From contig CM043952.1 in the NCBI GenBank assembly GCA_014529385.2, forward strand, positions 152,446,057 through 152,510,056: DNA of 64,000 nt, read 5' to 3'. This document shows, in pieces, positions 50,958-62,106 of this stretch. The stretch comes from Adiantum capillus-veneris. Lineage: Eukaryota > Streptophyta > Polypodiopsida > Polypodiales > Pteridaceae. Position 1 is the stretch's first letter; each line of letters begins with the position of its first letter. The notes below the pieces were generated by a model, which made no database searches, had not been told where the DNA came from, and saw only the letters and a program-made list of their open reading frames with translations. Position numbers and translations under genes: made by a program.

Positions 50958-51310
50958 CATCTTATGGCCATATTTATTCAATGCTTTCATGTTGACAAGT
51001 ACACACCAAGGACATAATTTGTCTCAGAATCACTGTACTACCATCTTATGGCCATATTTATTCAATGCTTTCGTGTTGACAAGTACACACCAAGGACATA
51101 ATTTGTCTCAGAATCACTGTACTACCATCTTATGGCCATATTTATTCAATGCTTTCGTGTTGACAAGTACACACCAAGGACATAATTTGTCTCATAATCA
51201 CTGTACTACCATCTTATGGCCATATTTATTCAATGCTTTCATGTTGACAAGTACACACCAAGGACATAATTTGTCTCAGAATCACTGTACTGAGAATCAT
51301 AATTTGTCTC
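50958..51310. repeat. 84-bp tandem repeat, four units
   Basis: CATCTTATGGCCATATTTATT recurs every 84 bp from 50958 (50958, 51042, 51126, 51210), followed by a partial unit (AGAATCATAATTTGTCTC). The unit is a multiple of three, so the frame 50989-51459 stays open and encodes a 28-aa repeat. I do not regard this as a gene. Confidence 0.92.
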
Positions 51311-51536
51311 AGAATCACTGTACTGATTTACAATTGTGTTGTATGTATAGACTCTCTTATCTCTTGCATACAACCATCCTACCAACCATGGAATTATGGT
51401 TCTCTGCAAGGAGTTTTGAAGTTGCTCGGAAGTTTGCCTCTACATCTTTGGAAATATAAGATATGTCCCTGGCATGTTCCACATCACCCTATATGAAGTG
51501 TCATAAAAAATTAAGGTATTGTTTGCATCCAAATCC

Positions 51537-52007
51537 TCAAATATCACTCAAATTTTTGTGATAAACCCTTGTAAATCCTACCATGATATTTGGATTTTGG
51601 CAGTTTTTGTTACTCATAAACACCTTGAACTTGGTATACTGTTCAGGAAAACATTTTTGTGTGATGTGTTGCACCCTTGTTAAGTTATAGCAACTCCATA
51701 TCCATAGCTCAAAGTATTCAACACAAAAATCCAAAAAACTTTGCGCGTCTGGTCGCACCACATGATAAACTTCATCTTTATCCTCCACAAGTCGCATGTG
51801 TTGAGCCCAAGCTGGCATAGAATCTCCATGTTTCATTTCAATTGTCTTGAGAAGTAACCCCTCTAGATCCAAGATAAGTACTCTTTTGATGTCCTTGAAA
51901 GCAAGTGGTAGGTGATAAGGAGGTGGTTGATTCCTTGGACAAGGTCTTGAAGGAGGTTGGATGGGTAATTCAATAGTTTTCTTCAATTGATGCCAGCATA
52001 TAGCCAA
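51537..52007 (-). pseudogene. Orphan FCP1-like HAD phosphatase domain fragment
   Basis: The 156-aa frame contains a Pro-rich start, KRVLILDLEGLLLKTI (HAD motif I with Glu at the second Asp position), YHVVRPDAQSFLDFCVEYFELWIWS (split as YHVVRPDAQSF and FELWIWS) and a following helix. It matches the N-terminal half of the FCP1 homology family and is distantly like exon 5 of gene 1. The C-terminal LLIDD segment was not found in this frame. Surrounding DNA is satellite, and no exons of a complete gene were recognised. It may be a captured fragment, or a remnant of another transposon family. Confidence 0.6.
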
Positions 52008-52319
52008 TCAATTTTTCTGTAATGATTCTGAAATTAAAGAACAAGAACACTTAATGCAAACACGACAATACACATGAGTTCTACATTGTCTACCCTAAGG
52101 TTTTATTAGATACCAAAATCCATCTATGATCTACTCATTAATAGAAAGAAAGTCAAATTAAAATCCTGACTCTTTTTTATGCTACACTCTCTCTTAGTCT
52201 CAATACCATGGAGTCCAACTATACTTAAGTCAACTAATAACTACTACTTGTTGTTAAAAGTATGCTTGAAGTGCATAAGGCTTAACCAATGCTCTAGTGT
52301 AGAATGGGTATTTAGGTCT

Positions 52320-53761
52320 CAAGGTCTACCACTTATCCAAGCAAAGATCCATTTAGATATGGAAACCCAATTTTTCTTAATATAATGATATAGAGTGGAC
52401 AAGTGGTGAATCCTGAGACCAAACCACTCATGCTACTAGGGATAATAGGTTGGACAAGTGGTGGACCTTGAATGTAAAAACCCCATGTACAAAGTATCAT
52501 GGGTTTTGGGTATTTCAATGGACTCTAACATCTTGGAGACATGGTGGAGCTTACTTCTCTCCATGTTTCAATGGAGCCTATCTTGGATAAATGGTGGAGC
52601 ATCATTCTCTCCATGTTTCAATGGAGCCTAGCTTGGACAAGTGGTGGACCTTTGTTTCTCTCTATGTTTGAATAGATTTAGCTTGGACAAGTGGCAAACC
52701 TTGGAACAAAACCCCCATGTAAAACATATCATGGACATTACAAGTGGTGAGAAAAAATACCATTCAATATATAACCTTATAGGTTGGACAAGTGGTGGAC
52801 CTTAAGACCCAATTATTCTTAATATAATTACATAGAGTGGACAAGTGGTGAATCTTGCGACCAAACCTACTAGGAATTAACTAGGTTGGACAAGTGGTGG
52901 ACCTTGAATGCAAACCCCCCATGTACAAAATATCACTCATGCTACTAGGAATAATTTGGTATTAAGGTCCATGTTTCAATGGAGCCTAGGTTGGACAAGT
53001 GGTGGACCTTTGTTTCTCTCTATGTTTCAATAGAATTAGCTTGGACAAGTGGTGAACCTTGGAACAAAACCCCCATGTAAAGCATGTCATGGGCATTACA
53101 AGTGGTGAGAAAAAATACCATTCAAGGTATAACCTTATAGGCTAGACAAGTGGTGGACCTTAACACCCAATTGCTCTTAATATAATGACATAGAGTGGAA
53201 AAGTGGTGAATCGTGAGACCAAACCTACTAGGGATAATAGGTTGGACAAGTGGTTGACCTTGAATGTAAATCCCCCATGTACAAAATATCATGGGTTTTG
53301 CGTATTTCAATGGAGCCTAGCATCTTGGAGACATGGTGGAACTTACTTCTCTCCATGTTTTGATGGAGCCTATCTAGAAGAAATGGTGGAGGTTCCTTCT
53401 CTCCATGTTTCAATGGAGCCTAGCTTGGACAAGTCGTGGACCTTTGTTTCTCTCTATGTTTGAATATGGTTAGCTTGGACAAGTGGTGGATCTTGGAATG
53501 AAACTTCCATGTAAAACATATCATGGGAATTTCAAGTGGCAAGAAAGGATACCATTTAAGATATAACCTTATAGGTTGGACAAGTGGTGGACCTTAACAC
53601 ATTGTTCTTCTTAATATAATGACATAGAGTGTACAAGTGGTGAATCTTGAAACCAAACCACTCATGCTACTAGGGATAATAGGTTAAACAAGTGGTGGGC
53701 CTTGAAATAAAACCCCCTAGAGTGTTTCAATGGAGCCTAGATTGGAAACATGATAAAGCTT
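52320..53761. repeat. Satellite array, GGACAAGTGGTGGACC family (block 2)
   Basis: Better preserved than block 1. A higher-order unit of roughly 650-700 bp recurs, for example the passages starting TTATAGGTTGGACAAGTGG near 52780 and 53570, and GGGATAATAGGTTGGACAAG near 52440 and 53230. The gypsy element at 53762 splits it from block 3. Confidence 0.85.
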
Positions 53762-54387
<626 letters not shown>

Positions 54388-55416
54388 TTTTTGGTTCATG
54401 ATTGGTCTAAAAATCATGTCTATTTGCAATTCCAAGACTCTGTCCTTAGAGTGGATTTGGTGACTGGTAAGGTACACCCCTTAGGGAGTAAAACCATTAT
54501 TGATCATCGCTCTGACACCACAGTTCACTCGGCCCCACTACAATATTGTTACACTTGTAAGAAGGATACAGACATTGGCCAAGATTCTCCTTAGATGGAT
54601 GTGTTACCGGGTATGACGGAATCAGACAACGTAGACTGGGTACACGTAGCTGCAACCATAGATACCTGGGGAAATAAAGGAACCACTTGGGTCACACCAG
54701 AGGGGGAAGAGGTACCACAAATTGCACCTCTGAACATGATAAGTGCCATACATGCATCTTCTAAGGGCAAGGCAATTGTGGACCAATTTGAAAGTGACAC
54801 CGATAGCTCAATAGAAGACTTTGACCAACACGACTTGGACACTGACTCCCAGAGTGAAACGGATTCTGAATCTCATGAATTAGAGAGTGGAGCAAGTTCA
54901 GAGTCAAAACATTCGGAAGGACCGAGCACATCAACCGATGATAGCTCCCCCGAGAGTGAAGAGGACACCAACGAGGACTCCTTTAGTGAGCCAGATCTAA
55001 ATGCAAATCAAAAGCAGGTCTCAAATAAGAAAAAGAAAAACCTTAAGAGGCGTCGATATCGAGCCAATGTACGTGCTAGGATAAAAAAGAAGAGATCCTC
55101 AACAGAATGGCTTAGTTATATAGGGGCATGTGATGCTCATCGAAAATTGGTAGACAATTGGGGTGAATATCTCCAAAATGTTATGTTGTGTAGACCGCGA
55201 CCCCATGACATAGCCCAATTAGAGATCATAGACAAGCCAAAGTTGAGCCGCACTGCAAGGAGGCGTCAAAACCAAGAGTTAGCTCGACAACACAAGAAAG
55301 CAAAAATGGAAGCACAAACCAAAGCACAACCAGAATCCACAGACTTGCATCCTGCACCAGAACATTTCAAATCTTACACCACAGGGGAAGCAAAGGTTGT
55401 GTACACAAAAGCCTAA

Positions 55417-58400
55417 AGAATACCTATCGATGGGAATAATGGAATCTATGATGGTCCGGCAATAGTTAAAGAAATAGAATTAGCTCACCCCGGTGAAGAA
55501 TCAAAACCTGTTTTTATTGCCCAAGACCTCACAGAAGTTGAAGAGGCGGTCCTCAAAGAGCTTCTCAAGGACTTCAAGGACGTATTCGCTTGGACATACC
55601 ATGATATGAAAGGTGTTCCACCTTCTGTGGTCCAACATATAATCCCTATGATTAGCACTGCGAAGCCGGTACAACAAAGACCCTACCCGATGAATCCTAA
55701 GTACGCAAAGATCATTCAAGAAGAACTAGAAAAGCTTATCAAATGTGGGTTCATATATCCTATTGAACACTCTGAATGGGTGTCTCCAATAGTTATCGTG
55801 CCAAAAAAGAATGGGAAACTCAGGGTGTGCGTGGACCTCAAAAAAGTTAATGCAGCTACTAGAAGAGACCATTACCCCCTACCATATTCCGAACATGTAC
55901 TCGAAAGAGTTGCAGGCAAGGAAGCTTATAGCTTTCTAGATGGGTACTCAGGCTACAACCAAATCACGATAGCGCTAGAGGACCAAGCTAAAACTGCCTT
56001 CATCACAGAATTTGGCGTGTTTGCATTTCGTGTGATGGCTTTTGGCTTAACAAATGCCCCTGCTTTTAAAGAATATTTGAGAGAGTTTTGTGAAGCTTTC
56101 TTAGACGACCTTTGTGTTTACTCTTCTTGGAAGGAACATCTATCATGTTTGCGGAAGGTTTTTGAAAAGTGTAGGTTATATCGTATCTCATTGAACCCGT
56201 TCAAATGCCAATTTTGGGTCAAGCATGGAGTTATTTTAGGGCATATAGTATCCAAGAATGGTATCTCAACCGATGAGAGAAAAATTAAAGTGATTCTAGA
56301 GTTACCACCACCAACCAATTACAAGGGAGTTCAAAGGTTCATGGGACACGTGGGTTATTATCGACGGTTTATTTTATTTTTCGCTGAGATAGCACGTCCT
56401 TTGTACAAGATTCTCATTGAATTTAAATGGACTGAAGAGTGTGACCAGGCCTATGAACAATTGAAGAAAACACTAGCAAGTGCTCCGATTTTAAGGACAC
56501 CTGACTGGGATGTCATTTTCCATGTGCATATTGATGCATCAAACTTTGCTATTGGGTGTGTTCTCACTCAACCAGGAGAACATAAATTGGACTATCCCAT
56601 TAGCTTTGCAAGCCGTCAATTGAACGATGCTGAAAGGAACTACACCACTACAGAGCGAGAAGGTTTGGCAATGGTTTATGCAGTAAAGAAATTTCGCTAC
56701 TACCTTCTGGCAAACAAGTTTGTATTTTATGTGGACCATCAAGCGTTGCTATATTTGGTAAACAAGCCATGCTCCACAGGAAGAATCACACGATGGTTGT
56801 TAATTCTTCTGGAGTTTGATTTCACGATTGTAGTGAGACCCGGTAAAAGGCATGTCATGGCTGATCATTTGTCTCGCATACCCAATGGTGAAGCCCCTAC
56901 AGGAGTTGATGATGAATTACCCGATACTTCCCTATTCATAGTTGAGACTATGCCTGAATGGAGTGAGAACATTGTTAACTTTTTAGTTAATGGTTTTCCA
57001 CCCAAGGAACTTCGTAAGGATATCGCTCGAAGGCTAGTAAAAGAATGTGAACCGTATTGTTTGATTGCCAGAACTCTGTATAGATTAGGCAAGGATGATA
57101 TTCTTAGGCGTTGTGCCCGCGAGGATGAATATTTGTATATCTTGCAAGAAGCACATATGGGCATAGCAGGAGGACATTTTTCAGGAGACCTGACTGCCAG
57201 AAAGGTGCTGCAATCAGGCTATTGGTGGCCAACTTTATTTAAGGATGCATCACTTTTTGCAAAAGGGTGTGATGAGTGCCAACGTTACAAGACCACACAG
57301 CGCAAAGACAGAATGCCCTTACATCCTATTAAAGTAACCCACCCATTTGAAAAATGGGGCTTAGACTTTGTAGGTCCAATTAGTCCCGCAGCTCGCAACA
57401 CTCAATCTCGATATATTCTAGTTTCTACGGACTATGTAACAAAGTGGGCTGAAGCTAAGGCTTCACAAAAAGCTGACGCGAGGACAACAGCTAAGTTTCT
57501 TTTTGAGAACATTATCACAAGATTTGGTTGCCCTTTTGAAATTGTTAGTGATAATGGTACCCATTTTATAAATGAGGTAATAAGAGAGCTTACCACGACC
57601 TTTATGATATCCCACCATAAGTCTACACCTTATTACCCGCAAGCTAATGGACAAGCCGAGAGCACCAACAAGACTCTAATCTCTATTTTAACCAACACGG
57701 TAGAAGCTCATCGCACTGATTGGGATTTGAAGTTGACATCTGCTCTATGGGCTTATCGTACTGCTTATAAAGTGGCTATTAATTGTACTCCATTCAAAAT
57801 GGTATACGGCCAAGAAGCGGTTATGCCTTGGGAGTTTGTCATTCCTAGTCTTAGGGTAGCTTCGCAAGAAGGATGGAATGGTAACCCCTTAACCGAGCGT
57901 TTGTATATCTTAGAAAAACTAGACGAAGAGAGACAGTTGGCTGTGCAAAATGCTCTTGTGGAAAAGGATAGGAGAAAGAAGTGGTTTGATCGCCATGTGA
58001 AGGACAAGGACATCAAAGTTGGTGATAAAGTCCTTATGTATGGAGTACGTAAAGAGAAGAAAAAGTCAAAATATGCTGGTAAAGGACCATATAGAGTATG
58101 TGAAATTACCCCACAAGGTACCCTTCGTGTGGAAACTCTTGATGGAGTTGAAACCATTGGATTCCTCAATGGGAGTAAATTCAAAAGATATTATGATCCT
58201 TTAAGCCAAGAAGAACTACGGGCCATTCATCAAAAGAAGGCCGCCAAAGCACAAACCGAGTTAAACAAGATACAAGCTCAAGTTGAGGCTAAGGAGCGAC
58301 AACAACGTATAAGACAAAAACGAGAGGCTAACCTTGGAGTCACAAATGCATTCCACGTGGAAATCGAAGAGGATGGGTTGGACTCTGACACACCTCTACG

Positions 58401-58821
58401 ATACCCCATTGAGTTAAATAGTGCCTATGGAAAAGTGCTATATAACGCCTTATTGGACACGGGTGCTAAATATAATCTGCTATCCTATGGGGTGTGGTGT
58501 CAGTTAGGGAAGCCACCTCTATCTGAGAGTATTATCCAAGTCAAGGGTTTCAACAAGAAAAAAACTACGGTTTTTGGAATATGGCACACTTCTGTCAGTT
58601 ATGATAATGGGATTGTAGCTCAAGACTTTTTGGTCATGCCTACTGGAACTATGGAGGGTAATATAAACCTAGGCCGCACGTGGATGATAGCCACCAAATG
58701 CACTATTGATTGGGGGACTGGGGGTGTTACAACGCAAAAACCAACTCGTAGCCCTACCACTCAAGCCATAGTCCCTGAGATATTGCCTAAGGAAATAAAA
58801 CCCAAGACATTGCATGTCTAG
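55417..58821 (+). CDS. Pol polyprotein: RT-RNase H-integrase-protease
   Basis: Continuous from the TAA at 55414; first Met at 55606 (1,071 aa from there). RT: VCVDLKKVNAATRRDHYPLP, GYNQITIAL, MAFGLTNAPAF and FLDDLCVYS (residue about 167). RNase H: HVHIDASNFAIG, TTTEREGLAMVYAVKKF and YVDHQALLYLV. Integrase: HMGIAGGHFSGD...CDECQRYK, GLDFVGPISP (about 586), EIVSDNGTHF, PYYPQANGQAESTN and VYGQEAVMPWEF. Protease: GKVLYNALLDTGAKYNLLS (Asp about 951), QVKGFNKKKTTVFGIW and INLGRTWMIATKCTIDW. The protease is C-terminal, unlike standard gypsy order. The frame ends at TAG (58819-58821). The TAA before it may mean readthrough or recent decay. Confidence 0.9.
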   Translation, partial: RIPIDGNNGIYDGPAIVKEIELAHPGEESKPVFIAQDLTEVEEAVLKELLKDFKDVFAWTYHDMKGVPPSVVQHIIPMISTAKPVQQRPYPMNPKYAKIIQEELEKLIKCGFIYPIEHSEWVSPIVIVPKKNGKLRVCVDLKKVNAATRRDHYPLPYSEHVLERVAGKEAYSFLDGYSGYNQITIALEDQAKTAFITEFGVFAFRVMAFGLTNAPAFKEYLREFCEAFLDDLCVYSSWKEHLSCLRKVFEKCRLYRISLNPFKCQFWVKHGVILGHIVSKNGISTDERKIKVILELPPPTNYKGVQRFMGHVGYYRRFILFFAEIARPLYKILIEFKWTEECDQAYEQLKKTLASAPILRTPDWDVIFHVHIDASNFAIGCVLTQPGEHKLDYPISFASRQLNDAERNYTTTEREGLAMVYAVKKFRYYLLANKFVFYVDHQALLYLVNKPCSTGRITRWLLILLEFDFTIVVRPGKRHVMADHLSRIPNGEAPTGVDDELPDTSLFIVETMPEWSENIVNFLVNGFPPKELRKDIARRLVKECEPYCLIARTLYRLGKDDILRRCAREDEYLYILQEAHMGIAGGHFSGDLTARKVLQSGYWWPTLFKDASLFAKGCDECQRYKTTQRKDRMPLHPIKVTHPFEKWGLDFVGPISPAARNTQSRYILVSTDYVTKWAEAKASQKADARTTAKFLFENIITRFGCPFEIVSDNGTHFINEVIRELTTTFMISHHKSTPYYPQANGQAESTNKTLISILTNTVEAHRTDWDLKLTSALWAYRTAYKVAINCTPFKMVYGQEAVMPWEFVIPSLRVASQEGWNGNPLTERLYILEKLDEERQLAVQNALVEKDRRKKWFDRHVKDKDIKVGDKVLMYGVRKEKKKSKYAGKGPYRVCEITPQGTLRVETLDGVETIGFLNGSKFKRYYDPLSQEELRAIHQKKAAKAQTELNKIQAQVEAKERQQRIRQKREANLGVTNAFHVEIEEDGLDSDTPLRYPIELNSAYGKVLYNALLDTGAKYNLLSYGVWCQLGKPPLSESIIQVKGFNKKKTTVFGIWHTSVSYDNGIVAQDFLVMPTGTMEGNINLGRTWMIATKCTIDWGTGGVTTQKPTRSPTTQAIVPEILPKEIKPKTLHV

Positions 58822-59571
58822 GAGGTTGAACCATACGTCCCCATAGCCCAACTCTCTAGAGCTTCAACTGATGTAGTTGAAAGAAAGCTTGAGACACACA
58901 AGAACCATCCTAATATAACACAGAAAACATACAAGTGGGTCCCTAAAGCCTCTGTAGTGAGCATGGTTGATGCAAAAAAACGGAAACCTAGTAAGAACCG
59001 TCCCACTCACTCCAAGAAATGTAAAGAAACGTTGCGTTGGATTCCTAAACGACTATTGGAAGCCCAAGGATACTATGAAGGAAATGATCAAATCTGGGTG
59101 CCCAAACGTAAAGTGTACTCTTACCTATCACCTGGCCCATGTAAACCCAATCCTGTGGCTCCAAAACAAATTGAAAATCGCGGAAAAGAAAAAATCATGG
59201 AATGTTACACACCCGATCTAGAGCTAGTTTGGGTACCAAAGAAAGAACGATTTGTTCCACCTAGCTCAGGAACAGGGAAATCAAATGAAGCTCCTTGCTC
59301 TTCATGTAGTTCCTATACGCAAATAGAAGCTTCGACACAACCTCCACCTACCAATGTACATATCTATACAAGCACGAAAGAGTTTGCACCTCCCGGGGTA
59401 AGTTCACCACCTACAACAACGTTGCAAATAAAATCATGGGAGAGTACCTTACCACCCTTGCAACTAGATGAAACGCATAGGGCGGTCGAAAACTATTGGT
59501 TAAAACCTTCACCCATAACAACTTGGAACAATTGGTTTCAAAAGGTGACGACCTCATTCCAAAAGGTATGA
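58822..59571 (+). pseudogene. Post-pol ORF with repeated W(V/I)PK motif
   Basis: The frame is the same as pol beyond the TAG. Four units are visible: YKWVPKASVVSM, LRWIPKRLLEA, QIWVPKRKVYS and LVWVPKKERFV, with Lys/Pro-rich spacing and a Ser/Thr/Pro-rich tail. Similar units occur in the degenerate element at 45045-45280. The family is unrecognised; the basic, Trp-bearing repeats could bind nucleic acid or a partner. It could be translated as a C-terminal pol extension if the stop is suppressed or recent. Confidence 0.6.
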
Positions 59572-59578
59572 TCTACCC

Positions 59579-59594
59579 AAGGAAGGGGGGAGTG
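59579..59594 (+). promoter_or_regulatory. Internal polypurine-tract-like sequence
   Basis: AAGGAAGGGGGGAGTG resembles the real tract AGGAAGGGGGGCAATG next to the 3' LTR, and both are followed by a T-G-T-T/C-TAAC-like string. It may be an internal second primer or a remnant of an older LTR junction. A TATA-like run (GTATATATATAG) lies downstream at about 59669-59680. Confidence 0.5.
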
Positions 59595-59842
59595 TTTGCT
59601 AACATCAATCATTCACTCGCTCCCCTCTCAACCTTCCTCCCTGACCTCTCAATTCCAATCTTAGGGAATGTATATATATAGCCTTATACTCACAAAAAAC
59701 AAAAATAGTAAAGAGCAAGAGCGACTAGCAACGAGAGAGCACCCTATCAGATCTTACATATAAGTCCAAATTCACCGTGTCAATTCAAGCAACACACAAA
59801 AACAACACTTATGTTTTAAAGGCCTAACCAAATCTATCTGTC

Positions 59843-60274
59843 TTGTCAGAAATGGCTACTTCACCAGAGGCATGCACTTCTATTTTTTATGAAAGGTACC
59901 CTTTGTCTTTTCCTCAAGTGTTCTACGTATTCTACCCTATACTTTCTTGCGAATGGGATTTGATAGAGAGCCTTGCATGTGAGAGAAATTTTGAGGAGTT
60001 AGAATGGCTGATACGTCTATGGCTAACTAGTGATCCCTACCCAGTAGCGAATGTGTCTCCAATGGCACATGCTTATTCTTTTGCACAAGATGAGTATCCA
60101 CGCATCACGAGGTTCTTGATTAGCATGCTTGCACAAGAGGATGATGAAGAGGAACTAATAGAGACCGAGGAAGACTATGGCCTCACGGACAACGATTTTA
60201 TTTATCTAGATGATGAGGATAGAGGCCTAGCCTTAGGGTGGCCACCCGGTTTATATAATATCCTCTTTCCTTGA
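59843..60274 (+). CDS. Accessory ORF of the gypsy element, 143 aa, unrecognised
   Basis: The frame starts ATGGCTACTTCACC and encodes MATSPEACTSIFYERYPLSF, an aromatic-rich middle (FYVFYPILSCEWDLIESLAC), then an acidic segment (QEDDEEELIETEEDYGLTD) and LGWPPGLYNILFP at the end. It lies between pol and the 3' LTR and about 160 bp downstream of a TATA-like run, so it could be expressed from its own promoter. No domain is recognised. The following 60275-61485 has no supported gene. Confidence 0.45.
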   Translation: MSEMATSPEACTSIFYERYPLSFPQVFYVFYPILSCEWDLIESLACERNFEELEWLIRLWLTSDPYPVANVSPMAHAYSFAQDEYPRITRFLISMLAQEDDEEELIETEEDYGLTDNDFIYLDDEDRGLALGWPPGLYNILFP

Positions 60275-61485
60275 TTCTAAAAGGGGTGACAGATAGGTAG
60301 GTTAGGGGTCTAGATTGTGTTTTGAGTTTGTTTTTTAGGATTTTTAATTTTTCACACTGACATGCCTCCTAGAGGTATAGTGCCTGTTTTTGGATGTGTT
60401 AGGTAGGACTTATATGGATCTCCATCCACATGGCTGAGGACATCTGCTTCAACGAAATGAGCCACTCCATACCTCTAGGTGTACTACTTTCCATGATTCA
60501 TGTTGGTGGATATGTGTAATTGCTAATAATGATTTTTCATTCTTTGTTTGAGTGCAATAGTTATGATTGTTATCTGCCATTATAGATGTATAAATTTGTC
60601 TTTGCTTAAGTTGATTGAACTCCAGTTTAACCTTATGGATGAGCCTCGAGATTAGGAGACCGTGACTTTAGGTTAACTCATTTACTTGACCACTAGGCCT
60701 AGCTAATAAAATTATCCGAGTATTTGAGACCTTAGGAATGTTTTAGGCAGAGAAAGGCTTGCTCACTCAAACAACAAAAAAAACTAGTGCGAATACCAAG
60801 GAAATGGAAGCAAAAAAAAAAAAAAACATAAGTGCCACAAATGAAAAATCTTACGCTGGAAGAGAAATCCTGCCTTGAATTGGTACTTCACTCACATGTA
60901 TTGTCTATGGTACTAGAGCCCTAGAGGTTCCCAGTGTGGGCGCTTTTCCTTGAGAAGCAAAAAACCCCGGACATACAAAATAAGCACACACGTCACATGA
61001 TTGTGACCCAAAGTAAAAAAGTATTAAAAAAAATAAAAAATAAAAAATAAAAGACTTCCATTAAGCTTACAGTTAACATTTCAAGCTTTTGTTTGCAGTT
61101 GTGAGAGCGAGTTGGCTAATCAAAGCTGAAAAACATAATTAGGGAATCTTGCATTTAGATAATCTTCTTAGCTTAGCTAGTACTAGAGTAGTTGTTTTAA
61201 CCTTAGTCATAGCTAACTAATTGATAGACTCACCCATAAGCTCAAAACTCTTGATTAATTAATTTACTCAAAGTGCAATTTATTTGTCCTTAATGGCAGT
61301 CTAACATTTCATAAATCTTGCATTTACTCATTTCCACATGTACTTTACATTCCCCTCATGATTTATGGCAATATAATTCCGCCTTCTAAAACAGTGACTT
61401 TGCCTTGCAGATTCAAATCTAGATGCTCTACAACATGGACATACCAAGCTTCAACTCAATAGCTTCCGAGGACGGAATCTACATC

Positions 61486-61499
61486 AGGAAGGGGGGCAA
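61486..61499 (+). promoter_or_regulatory. Polypurine tract of the gypsy element
   Basis: AGGAAGGGGGGCAA directly precedes the 3' LTR start TGTTAACCC. Confidence 0.88.
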
Positions 61500-61829
61500 T
61501 GTTAACCCTCGTGGCTCACGGGCACCCTATCGCCTACGACGGACACTGTAACAGTATTATTTATTTAAGTAGAGTCAGGCACCGGGCTTGTCGGTCCAAT
61601 AGGGAAAGGTAGAGTGATCGCCGATGAGAGGCGCACTCTAACATGGGCGCCCAAGTGTGAATGGGGTGAGCTCACATAAAAGCCAATTAAACCTAAAATT
61701 GAGTCATTCTCTCATTGTGCAATAGAAGCTGCTCTTGCTCCATCTCCACCTTCTCCTTCACCATCTCCTTGTGTGTGTGCGTGTGTGTGTGCGTGTGTGT
61801 GTGTGTGTGGTGTGTGTGTGTGTGTGTGT

Positions 61830-61867
<38 letters not shown>

Positions 61868-62101
61868 CGATCGAGCGTTGCGGCGGCACGACGGCAGCGA
61901 GGCGGTTGAGCGCGGCGTAGCGGCGTCTCCCTCTTCTTTTCGGCGAGGAATCCTCTACGGCAGGAGCATAAGGCGGTGAGTGACACACCATTTCCCTCTT
62001 GAGCTTACTAGTTAAACTAGTTGTGTGCTTGGAGCCGTCTGCGGCTCGTACACGGTGTATCGGCAAGTCCCTTGCTTCGACAGTGCGGCAAGGAGCGCAC
62101 A
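61500..62101 (+). repeat. 3' LTR
   Basis: 602 bp, pair of 53762-54387, ending GAGCGCACA. It is followed by the target duplication AGCTT (62102-62106). High identity between the LTRs suggests recent insertion. Confidence 0.92.
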
Positions 62102-62106
62102 AGCTT

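Noticed and set aside
50989-51459. 156-aa protein with a 28-aa repeat
   Set aside because: Product of an 84-bp tandem repeat divisible by three; AT-rich surroundings and no partner gene.
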